A stretch of DNA of 34,669 nt, from assembly GCA_012518185.1 (NCBI GenBank), contig JAAYTA010000021.1, positions 1 to 34,669 of the forward strand. The letters are read 5' to 3'. The stretch comes from Methanobacteriota archaeon (GTDB taxonomy: Archaea; Thermoplasmatota; Thermoplasmata; Methanomassiliicoccales; Methanomassiliicoccaceae). Under the pieces are notes generated by a model. It had not been told where the DNA came from. It saw only the letters and a program-made list of their open reading frames with translations, and made no database searches. A program made the translations under genes and the position numbers. Below, one piece after another: positions 22,494 to 31,508 of this stretch (position 1 is the stretch's first letter; the number at the start of each line of letters is the position of its first letter).

Positions 22494-25373
22494 TCATTCT
22501 ACATATATAGCAGGACGATGAGGTTGGGCAGCACGAGCCTTATTCTGTGGATCTGGTGCTGAGGCATCATCAGCAGAATATATTTCGAACTTGGCTCCGA
22601 TCCCTCGGGATAGGAAATCTATTGAGTCGGTTAAATATTCTAATTCATCCATATCTACAGATAAGCGTTTTCTTTCAGATTCAGAGCGCCTTATCATATC
22701 TTCAGCAGTCTTTCTAGCGAAATCAGCTGCCTCCTTGCCGCGGCGCTTTAATGCATCATGAGACATGACTTCCTTAGTAAGGGATGGAATACTGAGTTTT
22801 CCTTCATCGGCCATTTCAAGAGCGATTGAAAATACATCGTGCTTCCATTCAGGAGCGGTGTAGAATATTACCCTTCGAGGAGATATACCTGTGACTCGAA
22901 GAATCTCATTTAGATCTGACATGACATCGGCTAAATATGCCTCAGCAACTTCAGCATGACGATCAATTTCTTCTGCCCTAGGTTCGGGGAATGGAGCAAT
23001 AGAGACAAATCCTTTCTGGTCAAGTTTTTCCCACATTTCTTCAGCTATATGAGGAGTAAGTGGTGACATCATTCGGATCCACATATTCAACACTCTAGCT
23101 GCAGTATCTGCATTATTTCCACCACGACGTATATACCATCTGATATCAGCTAACGTTTCGAAATATACGTCGTTGGCCATACGACGTAGATCATAATCAC
23201 TCATTGCCTCAGTAATAGATCCTGAACGATTATTCATGCGAGATATTAGCCAACGATCGATAATTGTCTGCTCTGTCCCTACCATAGATTTGAGCTCATC
23301 AACAGTGCGTATAACTCGCTCTATTCGCGTGGCATAATTTTCAATATTACTTTCATCCCATTCTACATCAGCAAATGGAGCAGCAATGTGTGCATAATAT
23401 AGCCTAAGAGCATCTACACCAAACCTTCCTGCAGCATCTGGGATTGGTTCAGCTCCCCCTTTGGATTTGGAGATTTTACCTAATTTTCCAGTCACGTACC
23501 AATTTACAAAAATGCCTCGAGGCCAGAATTCTGGTGGCAATACAGCTACATGATTCTTAAGGAAAGCTGGAAAATGCACAGTCATGTGTTCTTTTCCACC
23601 AAGGTTTATATCTAATGGGTAAAAATATGACACATCATCCCTTATGCGCCGTATTAAGTCAGCCTCAATTCCGGTGGAATTTGAAACATCTGGTACAGCG
23701 CCTTTGCCAAGAAATACAAGATCGAAAAACTCATCAGTCATCTGTTCTAATCTGAGTATTCCTGAGTTGTAATAATTAGATATTGTGTAATATAATGGGT
23801 ACAGTGTAGAATCAGATATTGCCTCAATGATCCATTTTGGATCAAATGGAAACTCTGTTCCTAGCCAGTTTCCTTGTCGTACGCAAGCCCGCTCACGGAA
23901 CCAGTCTAGAATACCTTGTACGTTATTATAGAACTCGGATGGTAATATATGCATAGTTTTACTATGTGCCTTAGTGGCTTCAGTCAGAGCGGTATTACCA
24001 TAATCAATGAACCACTGATCGGGCACTTTCTTGATAACTACTGGCCTTCCACAACGACATACGACGTCTTCTGAAAGATCATAAAATACCTCTGCTTCTC
24101 CCGACTCAATCATCATATTTTTGATGAGATCTTTTGCCTCATCAACTCTAAGGCCAGCAAATTCACCGCATGCATCATTCATGCGACCGGTGTGGAAACC
24201 ATCCTTATAGATTTGCTTCTTGATATCCTCAAGTCTCGGATCATTTCCATCAACTATATTCATCTCTTCAATCAATTCTACTGCCGGCATGGGGCCGTAT
24301 CCTTTAGTATCAATAATAGATATAGGCTTGATAGCTCTTATCTTCTCAGGATCTAGACCATAAGTGGCCATGGCCTCTTCATCTTCTCTTAGTAATAACA
24401 GAGATATCCAATCATCAGGAGCATCTGAAGGTACTGATGTAACAAGTCCGGTACCGACATCTGGTCTAGCGAAGGCTGCAGGAAGTACCGGAATCTTTCT
24501 ATGAATAACTGGAGCAATCGCTTCCTTTCCGATTAGATCGCTGCCTTTTACTGTTCCAATGATCTTCATCTCATCTTTCTGATATGACATTTTTTCATAA
24601 GATGGTCGGCTGATAATCCATATTTCTTCCTCTCGCTGCACCTTGACATAATCTACATCGGGATTCACCCAAAAATTAGTCTGGCCATAAACTGTCTCCG
24701 GGCGCAGAGTACCAGCCACTAAGAACATTTCATCGAGCTTGAATTTGAGAAGAGTATATTCAACTGTCTCAGCACTACCCCCCTTTGATATATCAGTCTC
24801 TGATGCATCAACTGCTACTGGACCACATTCTACACATGCCGGAGCAAAATATGGCTTCTGAATGAGTAGGCCTGCATCATTCAGCTTCTGGAACTGCCAC
24901 TGGATGAAGCGTCCATAATCGGGATTAGTAGTGCTAGTAAAGCGCCTCCAATCAGCAAGGAAACCAAATCGGCGCCAGTATTGATTCTGATATACTTCAT
25001 TGAAAAAGCTGACCACTTCCATCGGTTCAGTCAGCTTTGGGATCATGTCCTCTGGGCAGCCATTAGATATTAGGTAATCAATGGTTTTTGGATCGCGTTC
25101 TTTTATACGTTTCGCTAATGATATAGCCCCATTGCCTGTGGCATGAGTTCCTACGGGAAATAATACATTGTAACCGCACATCCTTTTGTATCGACCGATT
25201 GCGTCGACATACGTGTAGCCACGCATATGGCCAACGTGTAGATAACCGGTCAAACCTGGATATGCAAAGATTATCATGAATTTGGGACGCCCGTCCCGCT
25301 CTGCTTCGTTAATTTTAGCGGCATACCATTTGGCCTGCCACTTGGCCTCTATCTCTGCTGTCCAAGTCGACAT
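22494..25373 (-). CDS. leuS: leucyl-tRNA synthetase, archaeal/eukaryotic type
   Basis: Class I synthetase that charges tRNA-Leu. The 959 residues are typical of the archaeal and eukaryotic cytosolic form. The HIGH motif is H46-V-G-H49 in YLHVGHMRGY and the second signature is KISKS in GKISKSKGG near residue 631. The CP1 editing domain sits between them: TLRPETVYGQTNF (threonine-rich) and TSVPSDAPDDW with the editing Asp. The anticodon-binding helical domain and a C-terminal region follow. A tRNA-Leu(UAG) gene, one of its substrates, lies at the right end of the window but not in the same operon. Confidence 0.97.
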   Translation of the reverse strand: MSTWTAEIEAKWQAKWYAAKINEAERDGRPKFMIIFAYPGLTGYLHVGHMRGYTYVDAIGRYKRMCGYNVLFPVGTHATGNGAISLAKRIKERDPKTIDYLISNGCPEDMIPKLTEPMEVVSFFNEVYQNQYWRRFGFLADWRRFTSTTNPDYGRFIQWQFQKLNDAGLLIQKPYFAPACVECGPVAVDASETDISKGGSAETVEYTLLKFKLDEMFLVAGTLRPETVYGQTNFWVNPDVDYVKVQREEEIWIISRPSYEKMSYQKDEMKIIGTVKGSDLIGKEAIAPVIHRKIPVLPAAFARPDVGTGLVTSVPSDAPDDWISLLLLREDEEAMATYGLDPEKIRAIKPISIIDTKGYGPMPAVELIEEMNIVDGNDPRLEDIKKQIYKDGFHTGRMNDACGEFAGLRVDEAKDLIKNMMIESGEAEVFYDLSEDVVCRCGRPVVIKKVPDQWFIDYGNTALTEATKAHSKTMHILPSEFYNNVQGILDWFRERACVRQGNWLGTEFPFDPKWIIEAISDSTLYPLYYTISNYYNSGILRLEQMTDEFFDLVFLGKGAVPDVSNSTGIEADLIRRIRDDVSYFYPLDINLGGKEHMTVHFPAFLKNHVAVLPPEFWPRGIFVNWYVTGKLGKISKSKGGAEPIPDAAGRFGVDALRLYYAHIAAPFADVEWDESNIENYATRIERVIRTVDELKSMVGTEQTIIDRWLISRMNNRSGSITEAMSDYDLRRMANDVYFETLADIRWYIRRGGNNADTAARVLNMWIRMMSPLTPHIAEEMWEKLDQKGFVSIAPFPEPRAEEIDRHAEVAEAYLADVMSDLNEILRVTGISPRRVIFYTAPEWKHDVFSIALEMADEGKLSIPSLTKEVMSHDALKRRGKEAADFARKTAEDMIRRSESERKRLSVDMDELEYLTDSIDFLSRGIGAKFEIYSADDASAPDPQNKARAAQPHRPAIYVE

Positions 25374-25638
25374 CTGTACACCTGATAAGCTCGGTAATGA
25401 CTAGTGATATTAATATGGATGTTTCTAAATCAGGCTCGAAGTGTGTGAAAATATACCAATTATGCATGATCATACGGCAACATGCATCATACTAATCAGT
25501 ATAGTTTCAGCTTGCTTTTGATATTCCACAGTATGACGCTTCATACTAGTTCTGGACTAAATAACATGAATTAACACTATTTTATCATGTAAGTTTATAG
25601 GTGACTGGTGTGTAGATTTTTATTAAAATTAGAATGAA
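25374..25638. other. intergenic region between leuS and the RHH gene
   Basis: An AT-rich divergent gap with no recognisable gene or RNA. The leuS promoter must lie in the first 60 bases or so on the minus strand, since the next genes face away. Confidence 0.4.
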
Positions 25639-25697
25639 TATGACATTATATGACAACTGACATATTTTTAAATATTAGATAACTCATTACTGTCATA
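25639..25697 (+). promoter_or_regulatory. promoter with four TGACA motifs around the TATA box
   Basis: TATGACA occurs at 25639-25645 and again at 25649-25655, TGACATA at 25658-25664, and the inverted TGTCATA at 25691-25697. A TATA box, TTTTTAAATATT, lies between them at 25665-25676, predicting transcription near 25700. A GGGAGGTGAAGG ribosome site precedes ATG 25726. Short repeated boxes at a promoter suit a ribbon-helix-helix repressor; self-regulation by the protein encoded downstream is an inference. Confidence 0.5.
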
Positions 25698-25725
25698 CCG
25701 TCTTGACCAAGGGAGGTGAAGGAAA

Positions 25726-26109
25726 ATGGATGGAGAGAGGATCTCATTACGACTTGAATCGGAGGACCTCAAGATGCTTGATGATTTCTTGAGAGACCGC
25801 CCCGAGTTTTCAAACAGATCGCATCTAGCTCGTCTTGCCATACGTGCCTTCATCGAGCAGAACGAGGCGGTTGAACTAGAGAGTGTCGAAACTGTAGAGC
25901 AATCTCAAAGAGAAAATGCAGTTACAGTTGAGATACCTGCCTTGGCATATAACACTATAGAGGACTTCATACGGGCAGGAGTTTACAACTCCATGGAGGA
26001 TGCTGTGGTAGAATGTCTACGGGAGAGGTTCATAACTAAAGAAGTAAAAGACAGGATCCTGCGCCAGCAGGCTGAAAGTATCCAAGCTGTAGAGGTATTG
26101 GAACGGTAA
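25726..26109 (+). CDS. tandem ribbon-helix-helix protein upstream of ftsZ-like gene (CdrS-like)
   Basis: A 127-residue regulator with a CopG/Arc ribbon-helix-helix at residues 4-45 (ISLRLESEDLKMLDDFL, then FSNRSHLARLAIRAFI). A second, similar segment spans about 66-105: VTVEIPALAYNTIEDFIRAG, then YNSMEDAVVECLRERFI. A tandem RHH could bind DNA as a pseudodimer or as a larger array. In haloarchaea the RHH protein CdrS is co-transcribed with ftsZ2 and controls cell division; this gene has the same place and order, so I propose it as a functional analogue. It is unusual in having two RHH units. The promoter carries TGACA boxes. Confidence 0.75.
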   Translation: MDGERISLRLESEDLKMLDDFLRDRPEFSNRSHLARLAIRAFIEQNEAVELESVETVEQSQRENAVTVEIPALAYNTIEDFIRAGVYNSMEDAVVECLRERFITKEVKDRILRQQAESIQAVEVLER

Positions 26110-26193
26110 TGCTCTGTCGATCTCCATAATACAGGTTGATTGAAGGGTGGGATGCATAGTCTTACAAAAACATCTTAACGAGTGGGTGAGGGG

Positions 26194-27000
26194 ATGATGA
26201 CGCAGGGAGCTAGGAAAGAGCAGATAATCGCGGACCTTAGCAAGAATCTAATGGAGCCAAGGATCACCGTTGTAGGTTGCGGTGGTGCGGGAAACAACAT
26301 CACAAATGGCCTCTATTGGAATAATAAGAGTATAAATACAGTAGCAATCAACACCGATGAAGCAAAGTTGGAAGAGATTGAGGTCCATACCAAGATACTC
26401 ATAGGTAATGATATCACATATGGTAAAGGCACTAATGGCTCTCCAGAGGTTGGAGAATACTGTGCCCAACTTGCTAGGGAAACAATATCTAAGGTTCTAG
26501 AAGGAAGCGATATTGTATTCGTAGTAGCTGGCATGGGCGGGGGAACTGGTACTGGGACTGCTCCTGTAGTTGCTAATATCGCTCAAGATCTAGATGCTAT
26601 TACATTCGTCATAGCTATCAATCCATTCTCTCATGAGGGGGGTCGAAGAGAGATCGCACAAGAAGGCTTGACCAAATTGAAGGAAAAAATTTCCAACCTC
26701 ATAATATTGGAGAATGATAGATTATTAAGCCTAGCAGGAGATTGTACTCTTGATGAGGGGTTCGGCATTATTGAACGCTCCATTAACAACTTAATCAGCT
26801 CTATGAGTAATAGAATAGTTGAGGTGCTTCGAGAGCAGATACGCTTAGAAGTATCCGAAGCATTAATGGATATAGAGGATGTAGTAATAGTAAAACCAGC
26901 TTCCATAACTGTTCCTGAGATAATCAGGGCTGAATCCATGGAAGCCGAATTGGAAGTACCTTATGCCCATAACATTGCTTCCCAATTCCTCACGCGTTAA
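26194..27000 (+). CDS. FtsZ-like GTPase, short form without T7 loop and C-terminal domain
   Basis: A tubulin-superfamily GTPase close to FtsZ in its nucleotide domain but only 268 residues instead of about 350-390. T1 is VGCGGAGNN (27-35), T2 INTDEAKLE (52-60), T3 ILIGNDITYGKGTNGSPEVG (68-87), and the tubulin signature GMGGGTGTGTAP is at 113-124. PFSHEGGRR and ENDRLL follow (144-178). After the helix SINNLISSM (about 196-204), where FtsZ has its catalytic T7 loop NxDxxD, the sequence reads RIVEVLREQIRLEVSEALMD. There is no T7, no C-terminal domain and no usual FtsZ tail. No frameshift is visible. ATG 26197 is an alternative start. A real full-length ftsZ may exist elsewhere. Confidence 0.88.
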   Translation: MMTQGARKEQIIADLSKNLMEPRITVVGCGGAGNNITNGLYWNNKSINTVAINTDEAKLEEIEVHTKILIGNDITYGKGTNGSPEVGEYCAQLARETISKVLEGSDIVFVVAGMGGGTGTGTAPVVANIAQDLDAITFVIAINPFSHEGGRREIAQEGLTKLKEKISNLIILENDRLLSLAGDCTLDEGFGIIERSINNLISSMSNRIVEVLREQIRLEVSEALMDIEDVVIVKPASITVPEIIRAESMEAELEVPYAHNIASQFLTR

Positions 27001-27043
27001 GGGAATGGGCGTGGAGGGCGCACCTCCCGCCCCCTATTCCCTT
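26999..27043 (+). terminator. long GC-rich hairpin at the ftsZ-like stop codon
   Basis: AAGGGAAT (26999-27006) pairs with ATTCCCTT (27036-27043), GGGCG (27007-27011) with CGCCC (27028-27032) and GGAGG (27013-27017) with CCTCC (27023-27027), giving 18 pairs around a GCGCA loop. The stem begins inside the stop codon. No U tract follows, so it may act as an mRNA 3' end or stability element and not as a simple terminator. Confidence 0.6.
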
Positions 27044-27081
27044 AGCCAAGCATTAATCCCTGATTTTCTTATCTATAATCT

Positions 27082-28182
27082 ATGAAAGTAGGTCTCATCA
27101 TCAACCCTATTGCAGGTATGGGCGGAAGCGTCGGCCTCAAAGGGACTGATTCTATCGAAATTCTCAACGAGGCGCTGCGTCGTGGTGCCGAATCCATCTC
27201 CGGTACGAGAGCATTCGAGGCATTACAATCAGCTGGAGATCTAAGAGCTTATCAATTCTTCACTGCTGGAGGCCTGATGGGCGAAAGCGTGTTAAAAGAG
27301 TTAGTTGAACGTATGGTAGTGGTGTATGAGCCAAGCGATAAAACTTCACGAGAAGATACTAAGAAAGCTGCTAGCGCGCTAATGGATACAGAAATAGACG
27401 TATTAGTCTTCGCTGGTGGGGATGGAACCGCTAGAGACATTATGGACATAGTGGGTGATGAGATAACAGTTATAGGCATACCATCTGGAGTTAAAATGCA
27501 TTCAGGAGTATTTGCTAATACGCCGCGAGATGCAGGCCTATTACTTAAGCGGTATCGTATCGAAGAATTATCATCTCATCTAGCAGAAGTTATGGATATC
27601 AATGAGTCTGAATTTCGAAAAGGTCGCCTAAGTGCACATCTATATGGATACATGTTAGTTCCAGAGGACCAGGGATTAATCCAATCCTTCAAACTTACAG
27701 TTAGAGGTAGTGGAGAAAGAGATTATAAGGAAGCTATCGGTCGCTATATTGCGGATAATATTGATCATAACAAGTTGTACATTTTAGGCCCAGGAACTAC
27801 CATAGAAGCCATTGGAAGAGAATTGGACGTGGATAAAACATTGCTAGGTGTGGATGCCTTCCAAAATGATAAGTTAGTAGCTAAAGATGTTGATGAGGCG
27901 GCCTTGTTAGAGTTACTTGACGGCGTAAAAGATGCTGAGATCATTGTAACTCCTATAGGTGCGCAGGGATTCATATTTGGAAGAGGAAATCAACAGATCT
28001 CATCACGAGTCATCCGGCGAGTAGGTATATCAAATATAACTGTGGTTGCGACGCCTGTTAAGATGAGAGAAACTAAGAGACTCAAAGTCGATACTGGAGA
28101 TCAAGCACTCGATGAAGAGTTGCGCGGCTATAGTAGAGTAATTATAGGCTATGGTCGCCAGCTAGTAACATCAATAGGCTGA
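27082..28182 (+). CDS. ATP-NAD kinase family protein (COG3199)
   Basis: A 366-residue protein of the predicted ATP-NAD kinase/AcoX group, which would make NADP from NAD. The N-terminal LIINPIAGMGGSVGLKGTD is family-typical, and FAGGDGTARDI near 112-122 has the GGDGT motif shared with NAD and diacylglycerol kinases. IGIPSGVKMHSGVFANTP follows, and GPGTTIEAI and TPIGAQGFIFGRGNQQ mark the C-terminal beta domain. It is convergent with iorB, with only one base between the two stops. It is separated from the ftsZ-like gene by a strong hairpin, so it probably has its own promoter. Confidence 0.88.
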   Translation: MKVGLIINPIAGMGGSVGLKGTDSIEILNEALRRGAESISGTRAFEALQSAGDLRAYQFFTAGGLMGESVLKELVERMVVVYEPSDKTSREDTKKAASALMDTEIDVLVFAGGDGTARDIMDIVGDEITVIGIPSGVKMHSGVFANTPRDAGLLLKRYRIEELSSHLAEVMDINESEFRKGRLSAHLYGYMLVPEDQGLIQSFKLTVRGSGERDYKEAIGRYIADNIDHNKLYILGPGTTIEAIGRELDVDKTLLGVDAFQNDKLVAKDVDEAALLELLDGVKDAEIIVTPIGAQGFIFGRGNQQISSRVIRRVGISNITVVATPVKMRETKRLKVDTGDQALDEELRGYSRVIIGYGRQLVTSIG

Positions 28183-28183
28183 C

Positions 28184-28777
28184 TTATCTATCTTTTACCT
28201 CATTATATCCCAAATCAAATGCTCTTATATTCACGTCCTGTGCCTTAGTGGGTACTGCATCTAGCAATGCATCTAACACTCTCTGCCTAGATAGTGGAAA
28301 TCCCTTGACAGCAGCTATAGCTCCGATTAATACAGCATTGGCAGTTATCGCCCTACCTGCCTCGATAGCTCTTGCTGTCGCGTCGATAGCAATTACCTTC
28401 TCATTCACAGAACGAAGTGCATCTAATATTTCATCCAGTGGGGGATAAACACCCTGTCCGATAGATACGCTTATGGGAATGATCGGAGACGTATTGGTTA
28501 TTATGAAACTGTTTTGACTCACTGAAGTAATATTTCGTAAAGTCTCTGCTGGTTCAAATCCTAGCAGTAAGTCTGCTCCTCCAGCAGGGATGAGCGGAGA
28601 ATATATTTCATGTCCAAATCTTACTGAACATTGAACACTCCCTCCTCGCTGTGCCATACCATGAACTTCAGACATAGCAACTTCCAAACCTTCGGAAACT
28701 GCAGCGTTGCCAAGAACGGTAGATGCAAGTAAAACTCCTTGCCCACCAACACCAACTAGCTGAATATTATATTTCAT
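28184..28777 (-). CDS. iorB: indolepyruvate ferredoxin oxidoreductase, beta subunit
   Basis: Small subunit of the enzyme that oxidatively decarboxylates aryl-pyruvates, from aromatic amino acid breakdown, to aryl-acetyl-CoA with ferredoxin as acceptor. The 197 residues start MKYNIQLVGVGGQGVLLAST, the glycine-rich gamma-domain signature, and contain MSEVHGMAQRGGSVQC, typical of IorB, then DLLLGFEPAETLR. Its ATG overlaps the iorA stop by four bases. It is the last gene of the por-ior operon. Confidence 0.94.
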   Translation of the reverse strand: MKYNIQLVGVGGQGVLLASTVLGNAAVSEGLEVAMSEVHGMAQRGGSVQCSVRFGHEIYSPLIPAGGADLLLGFEPAETLRNITSVSQNSFIITNTSPIIPISVSIGQGVYPPLDEILDALRSVNEKVIAIDATARAIEAGRAITANAVLIGAIAAVKGFPLSRQRVLDALLDAVPTKAQDVNIRAFDLGYNEVKDR

Positions 28778-30591
28778 TCTATAACCTCGATGGCATCTTT
28801 AGGACATACTTGTGCACAGACGCCGCATCCAATACACATAGTTATGTCAATTTTGACGTCCTTCACATCTTTGCTGATAGCGGGACATGACAGTTTAGAT
28901 ACACATGCATAGCAACGAATGCATTTATCTTGATTTACCATATAGGGTAAGCGTCGGAGGCTTACCTCCTTACGTGTGAGTAGTGGGCATGGATGTTCAG
29001 CAATAATTACCGATAATTCATCGCAATTGATTGCTTCCTTCATGACCTCTATGGTCGCCTCTAGATCATAAGGATCCACTGTTTTAACATTCTTAACACC
29101 ACATGCTTTTACAATTGGTTCCAGCTGAATAGATGGTGTTTCGATCCCACCATATTCTCTGCCTACTCCAGGATTTGGCTGGTGTCCTGTCATAGCCGTA
29201 GTTCGATTATCCATTATTACTAGTACGAAGTTATGATCGTTGTAGACTGCATTGATAAGTGGCGGTATGCCAGCGTGGAAAAAAGTAGAGTCACCTATGA
29301 ATGCTACAACTTTTTGATCAGTTACTTGGGAAAATCCTCCTGCTGCCCCTACACTTGAGCCCATGCAGAGTGTTAGATCAGCACATTGCATGGGTGGCTG
29401 CACGCCGAGCGTATAACATCCTATATCTGTAGAATATATCGCACCTTTTGATCCAACAGCACTTTTAGTTGCATAAAATGTGGCTCTGTGAGGACATCCT
29501 GCACAAAGTACCGGTGGGCGTGGTGGGAGAGGTACATCGGGCTGCGTGGTAGGAGAAGATCCCTCCTTAACTGGTAATATATCTTTTAGAGATAGTATCA
29601 GATCAGGAGAATATTCAAAGGCACGGGGAAGGTGTCCGGTTCGTTTACCTAATATATTCACATTTAAACCATATTGTTGAGCGATACGTCGGACCTCATC
29701 TTCCATATATGGCTCTAACTCTTCAAGTATTACTACTCGATCTTTTCCAGATAAAAATTTTTTGACCTTTTCCTCCGGCAATGGATGTGTAAAGCCAAGT
29801 TTGAGAATATCTACATCTTTAACCCATTCTCGAGCGTATGTAAATGCTACACCACTTGCTATAATGCCAATACGAGAACTTGTTCCAAATACGCAGTTGT
29901 GCGTTGATGCTTCCGATAATTTGAGCGCATGTTCCATACGTTTGAGCTGTTCGATGCGCAATGTTCGTGCATTAGCAGGGACAGTGACAAATCGTTGAGG
30001 ATCTTTTACGAAAGTTGCTTTGGTAGTAGGTCGAGGTGCTTTATGAAGATCAATGACGCCGCGAGCATGATTTATCCTCGTTGTAGTCCTTAATATGACT
30101 GGTACGGATAGAAGTTCTGAAAGGCGATAGCCTTCAAGCACCATATCTCGGGCTTCAGCGGGAGTAGAGGGCTCCAACATAGGCAATAGTCCTAATTTTG
30201 AAAAGTATCGATTATCTTGCTCACTCTGGGAACTATGACATGATGGATCATCAGCTGTCATTACTACCATTCCAGCTCTAACGCCTGTGGCAGCCAGTGT
30301 CATTAGAGCATCGCTAGCCACATTCATTCCAACATGTTTCATGAAAGCGAAGGAGCGGACACCAGATATAGCTGCTGCACCGGCTACTTCAAGAGCAACT
30401 TTTTCATTGACTGAATATTCGAAATACATCCCCGCCTGAGCGGAGATTTCTTCAAGTACCTTTCCTACTTCCGAGGACGGAGTCCCTGGATATGTTGCAG
30501 CTAGTCCTACACCGGCCTCAATAACGCCTCGGGCGATAGCTTCATTGCCTAAGAGAAGAAGTTTTCCTCTATCTGCCAGCAACCTTTCCAA
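28774..30591 (-). CDS. iorA: indolepyruvate ferredoxin oxidoreductase, alpha subunit
   Basis: Large subunit with thiamine diphosphate and iron-sulfur clusters. It runs from the pyrimidine domain (LLLGNEAIARGVIEAG, then YPGTPSSE) through SQSEQDNRY and a long middle domain, to the thiamine diphosphate site (CAGCPHR near the middle, GDSTFFHAGIPPLINAVYN) and two C-terminal [4Fe-4S] motifs, CIRCYAC...CP and CIGCGVCAQVCP. About 605 residues. I prefer TTG 30591, with AGGAAGTGA overlapping the porB stop; the frame also has an ATG at 30624 giving 616 residues and a 29-base overlap with porB. It is placed directly after porB in an operon that handles both pyruvate and aryl-pyruvates. Confidence 0.93.
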   Translation of the reverse strand: MERLLADRGKLLLLGNEAIARGVIEAGVGLAATYPGTPSSEVGKVLEEISAQAGMYFEYSVNEKVALEVAGAAAISGVRSFAFMKHVGMNVASDALMTLAATGVRAGMVVMTADDPSCHSSQSEQDNRYFSKLGLLPMLEPSTPAEARDMVLEGYRLSELLSVPVILRTTTRINHARGVIDLHKAPRPTTKATFVKDPQRFVTVPANARTLRIEQLKRMEHALKLSEASTHNCVFGTSSRIGIIASGVAFTYAREWVKDVDILKLGFTHPLPEEKVKKFLSGKDRVVILEELEPYMEDEVRRIAQQYGLNVNILGKRTGHLPRAFEYSPDLILSLKDILPVKEGSSPTTQPDVPLPPRPPVLCAGCPHRATFYATKSAVGSKGAIYSTDIGCYTLGVQPPMQCADLTLCMGSSVGAAGGFSQVTDQKVVAFIGDSTFFHAGIPPLINAVYNDHNFVLVIMDNRTTAMTGHQPNPGVGREYGGIETPSIQLEPIVKACGVKNVKTVDPYDLEATIEVMKEAINCDELSVIIAEHPCPLLTRKEVSLRRLPYMVNQDKCIRCYACVSKLSCPAISKDVKDVKIDITMCIGCGVCAQVCPKDAIEVIE

Positions 30592-30595
30592 CCAT

Positions 30596-31507
30596 TCACT
30601 TCCTACTCGCCTCCATCCTGGCATCTAGCTCTCTGAGCCTATTATCGACGAGATTCTGGATTTCGGAAATCTGTGTCGGGCTGAGATGTCTAAAGCGCCT
30701 CTGAAGGCGAAGATATTCTTCAACCGGCTTCCTATCCTTAATCTCTTCGGTGAATTGATACTGGCTATCGCGGTATTCGTAGAGTGGAAACATACCGGTT
30801 TGAGTTGCCAATTTCGCAACTTCAACAGTTTTGGATGGATCCATTTTCCATCCTGAAGGGCAAGGTGATAAAATGTGTAGGAATTTAGGTCCACGTATAG
30901 ATTGAGCTATCTGGGCGCGCTTTATGAGATCCTCAGGGAATGCTATGTTTACAGTAGCTGCATAAGAGATGCCATTCTCTACTAACATCTCTAGTATTCG
31001 CTTCTTGCCTGTTCGATGAGAAATCTCATTGCCACCAGGAGTTGTTGTAGTCCATGCACCCCATGGCGTAGATCCTGAGCACTGTGATCCCGTATTCATA
31101 TACGCTTCATTATCATACATAACATACAGAAAATCGGTCCCTCGATCGATGGCGCCTGAAAGAGATTGTAATCCGATATCTACGGTTCCACCATCTCCCG
31201 CCCAGCCAACCACTGTTATGTCGTTCATGCCTTTTGCATCTAGGGCAGCTCGGATGCCTGATGAGGTAGCACCAGTGCATTCGAAAGCATGATCAATCAA
31301 TGGGATCTTAAGCGAATATCGTGGCCAGACTCCTGGTATGACTGCACAACATCCTGCTGGAACATTCATCACAGTCCTAGGTCCTAGTGCCTTTAACAAT
31401 AAACGCATAGCTATCGGCTCTCCACAGCCAGGACATGCACTATGACCTGGATGCATCAATTCTTCTCTGGGTATGATGAATTTACCGCTCATATGTTCTC
31501 TAATCAA
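30596..31507 (-). CDS. porB: pyruvate:ferredoxin oxidoreductase, beta subunit
   Basis: Subunit that binds thiamine diphosphate and a [4Fe-4S] cluster. C25-x2-C28 (HSACPGCGEP), the Cys pair in AGCCAVIPG and a later Cys in ILSPCPSGWK are cluster-ligand candidates. The cofactor motif is GDGGTVDIGLQSLSGAI followed by YDNEAYMNTGSQ. I chose TTG 31507, one base after the porA stop, with GGAGGTG overlapping the end of porA. An ATG at 31528 in the same frame, inside porA, is less likely. Pyruvate is the likeliest substrate for a separate four-subunit set of this kind; 2-oxoisovalerate is possible. Confidence 0.92.
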   Translation of the reverse strand: MIREHMSGKFIIPREELMHPGHSACPGCGEPIAMRLLLKALGPRTVMNVPAGCCAVIPGVWPRYSLKIPLIDHAFECTGATSSGIRAALDAKGMNDITVVGWAGDGGTVDIGLQSLSGAIDRGTDFLYVMYDNEAYMNTGSQCSGSTPWGAWTTTTPGGNEISHRTGKKRILEMLVENGISYAATVNIAFPEDLIKRAQIAQSIRGPKFLHILSPCPSGWKMDPSKTVEVAKLATQTGMFPLYEYRDSQYQFTEEIKDRKPVEEYLRLQRRFRHLSPTQISEIQNLVDNRLRELDARMEASRK

Positions 31508-31508
31508 T

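Noticed and set aside
26194-27000. Frameshift as the cause of the short FtsZ-like protein
   Set aside because: Reading the other frames after position 26780 gave no NxDxxD loop or FtsZ C-terminal sequence; the frame reads smoothly to its own stop.
30625-30894. 89-codon minus-strand frame inside porB
   Set aside because: It is an alternative frame inside a well-supported gene.
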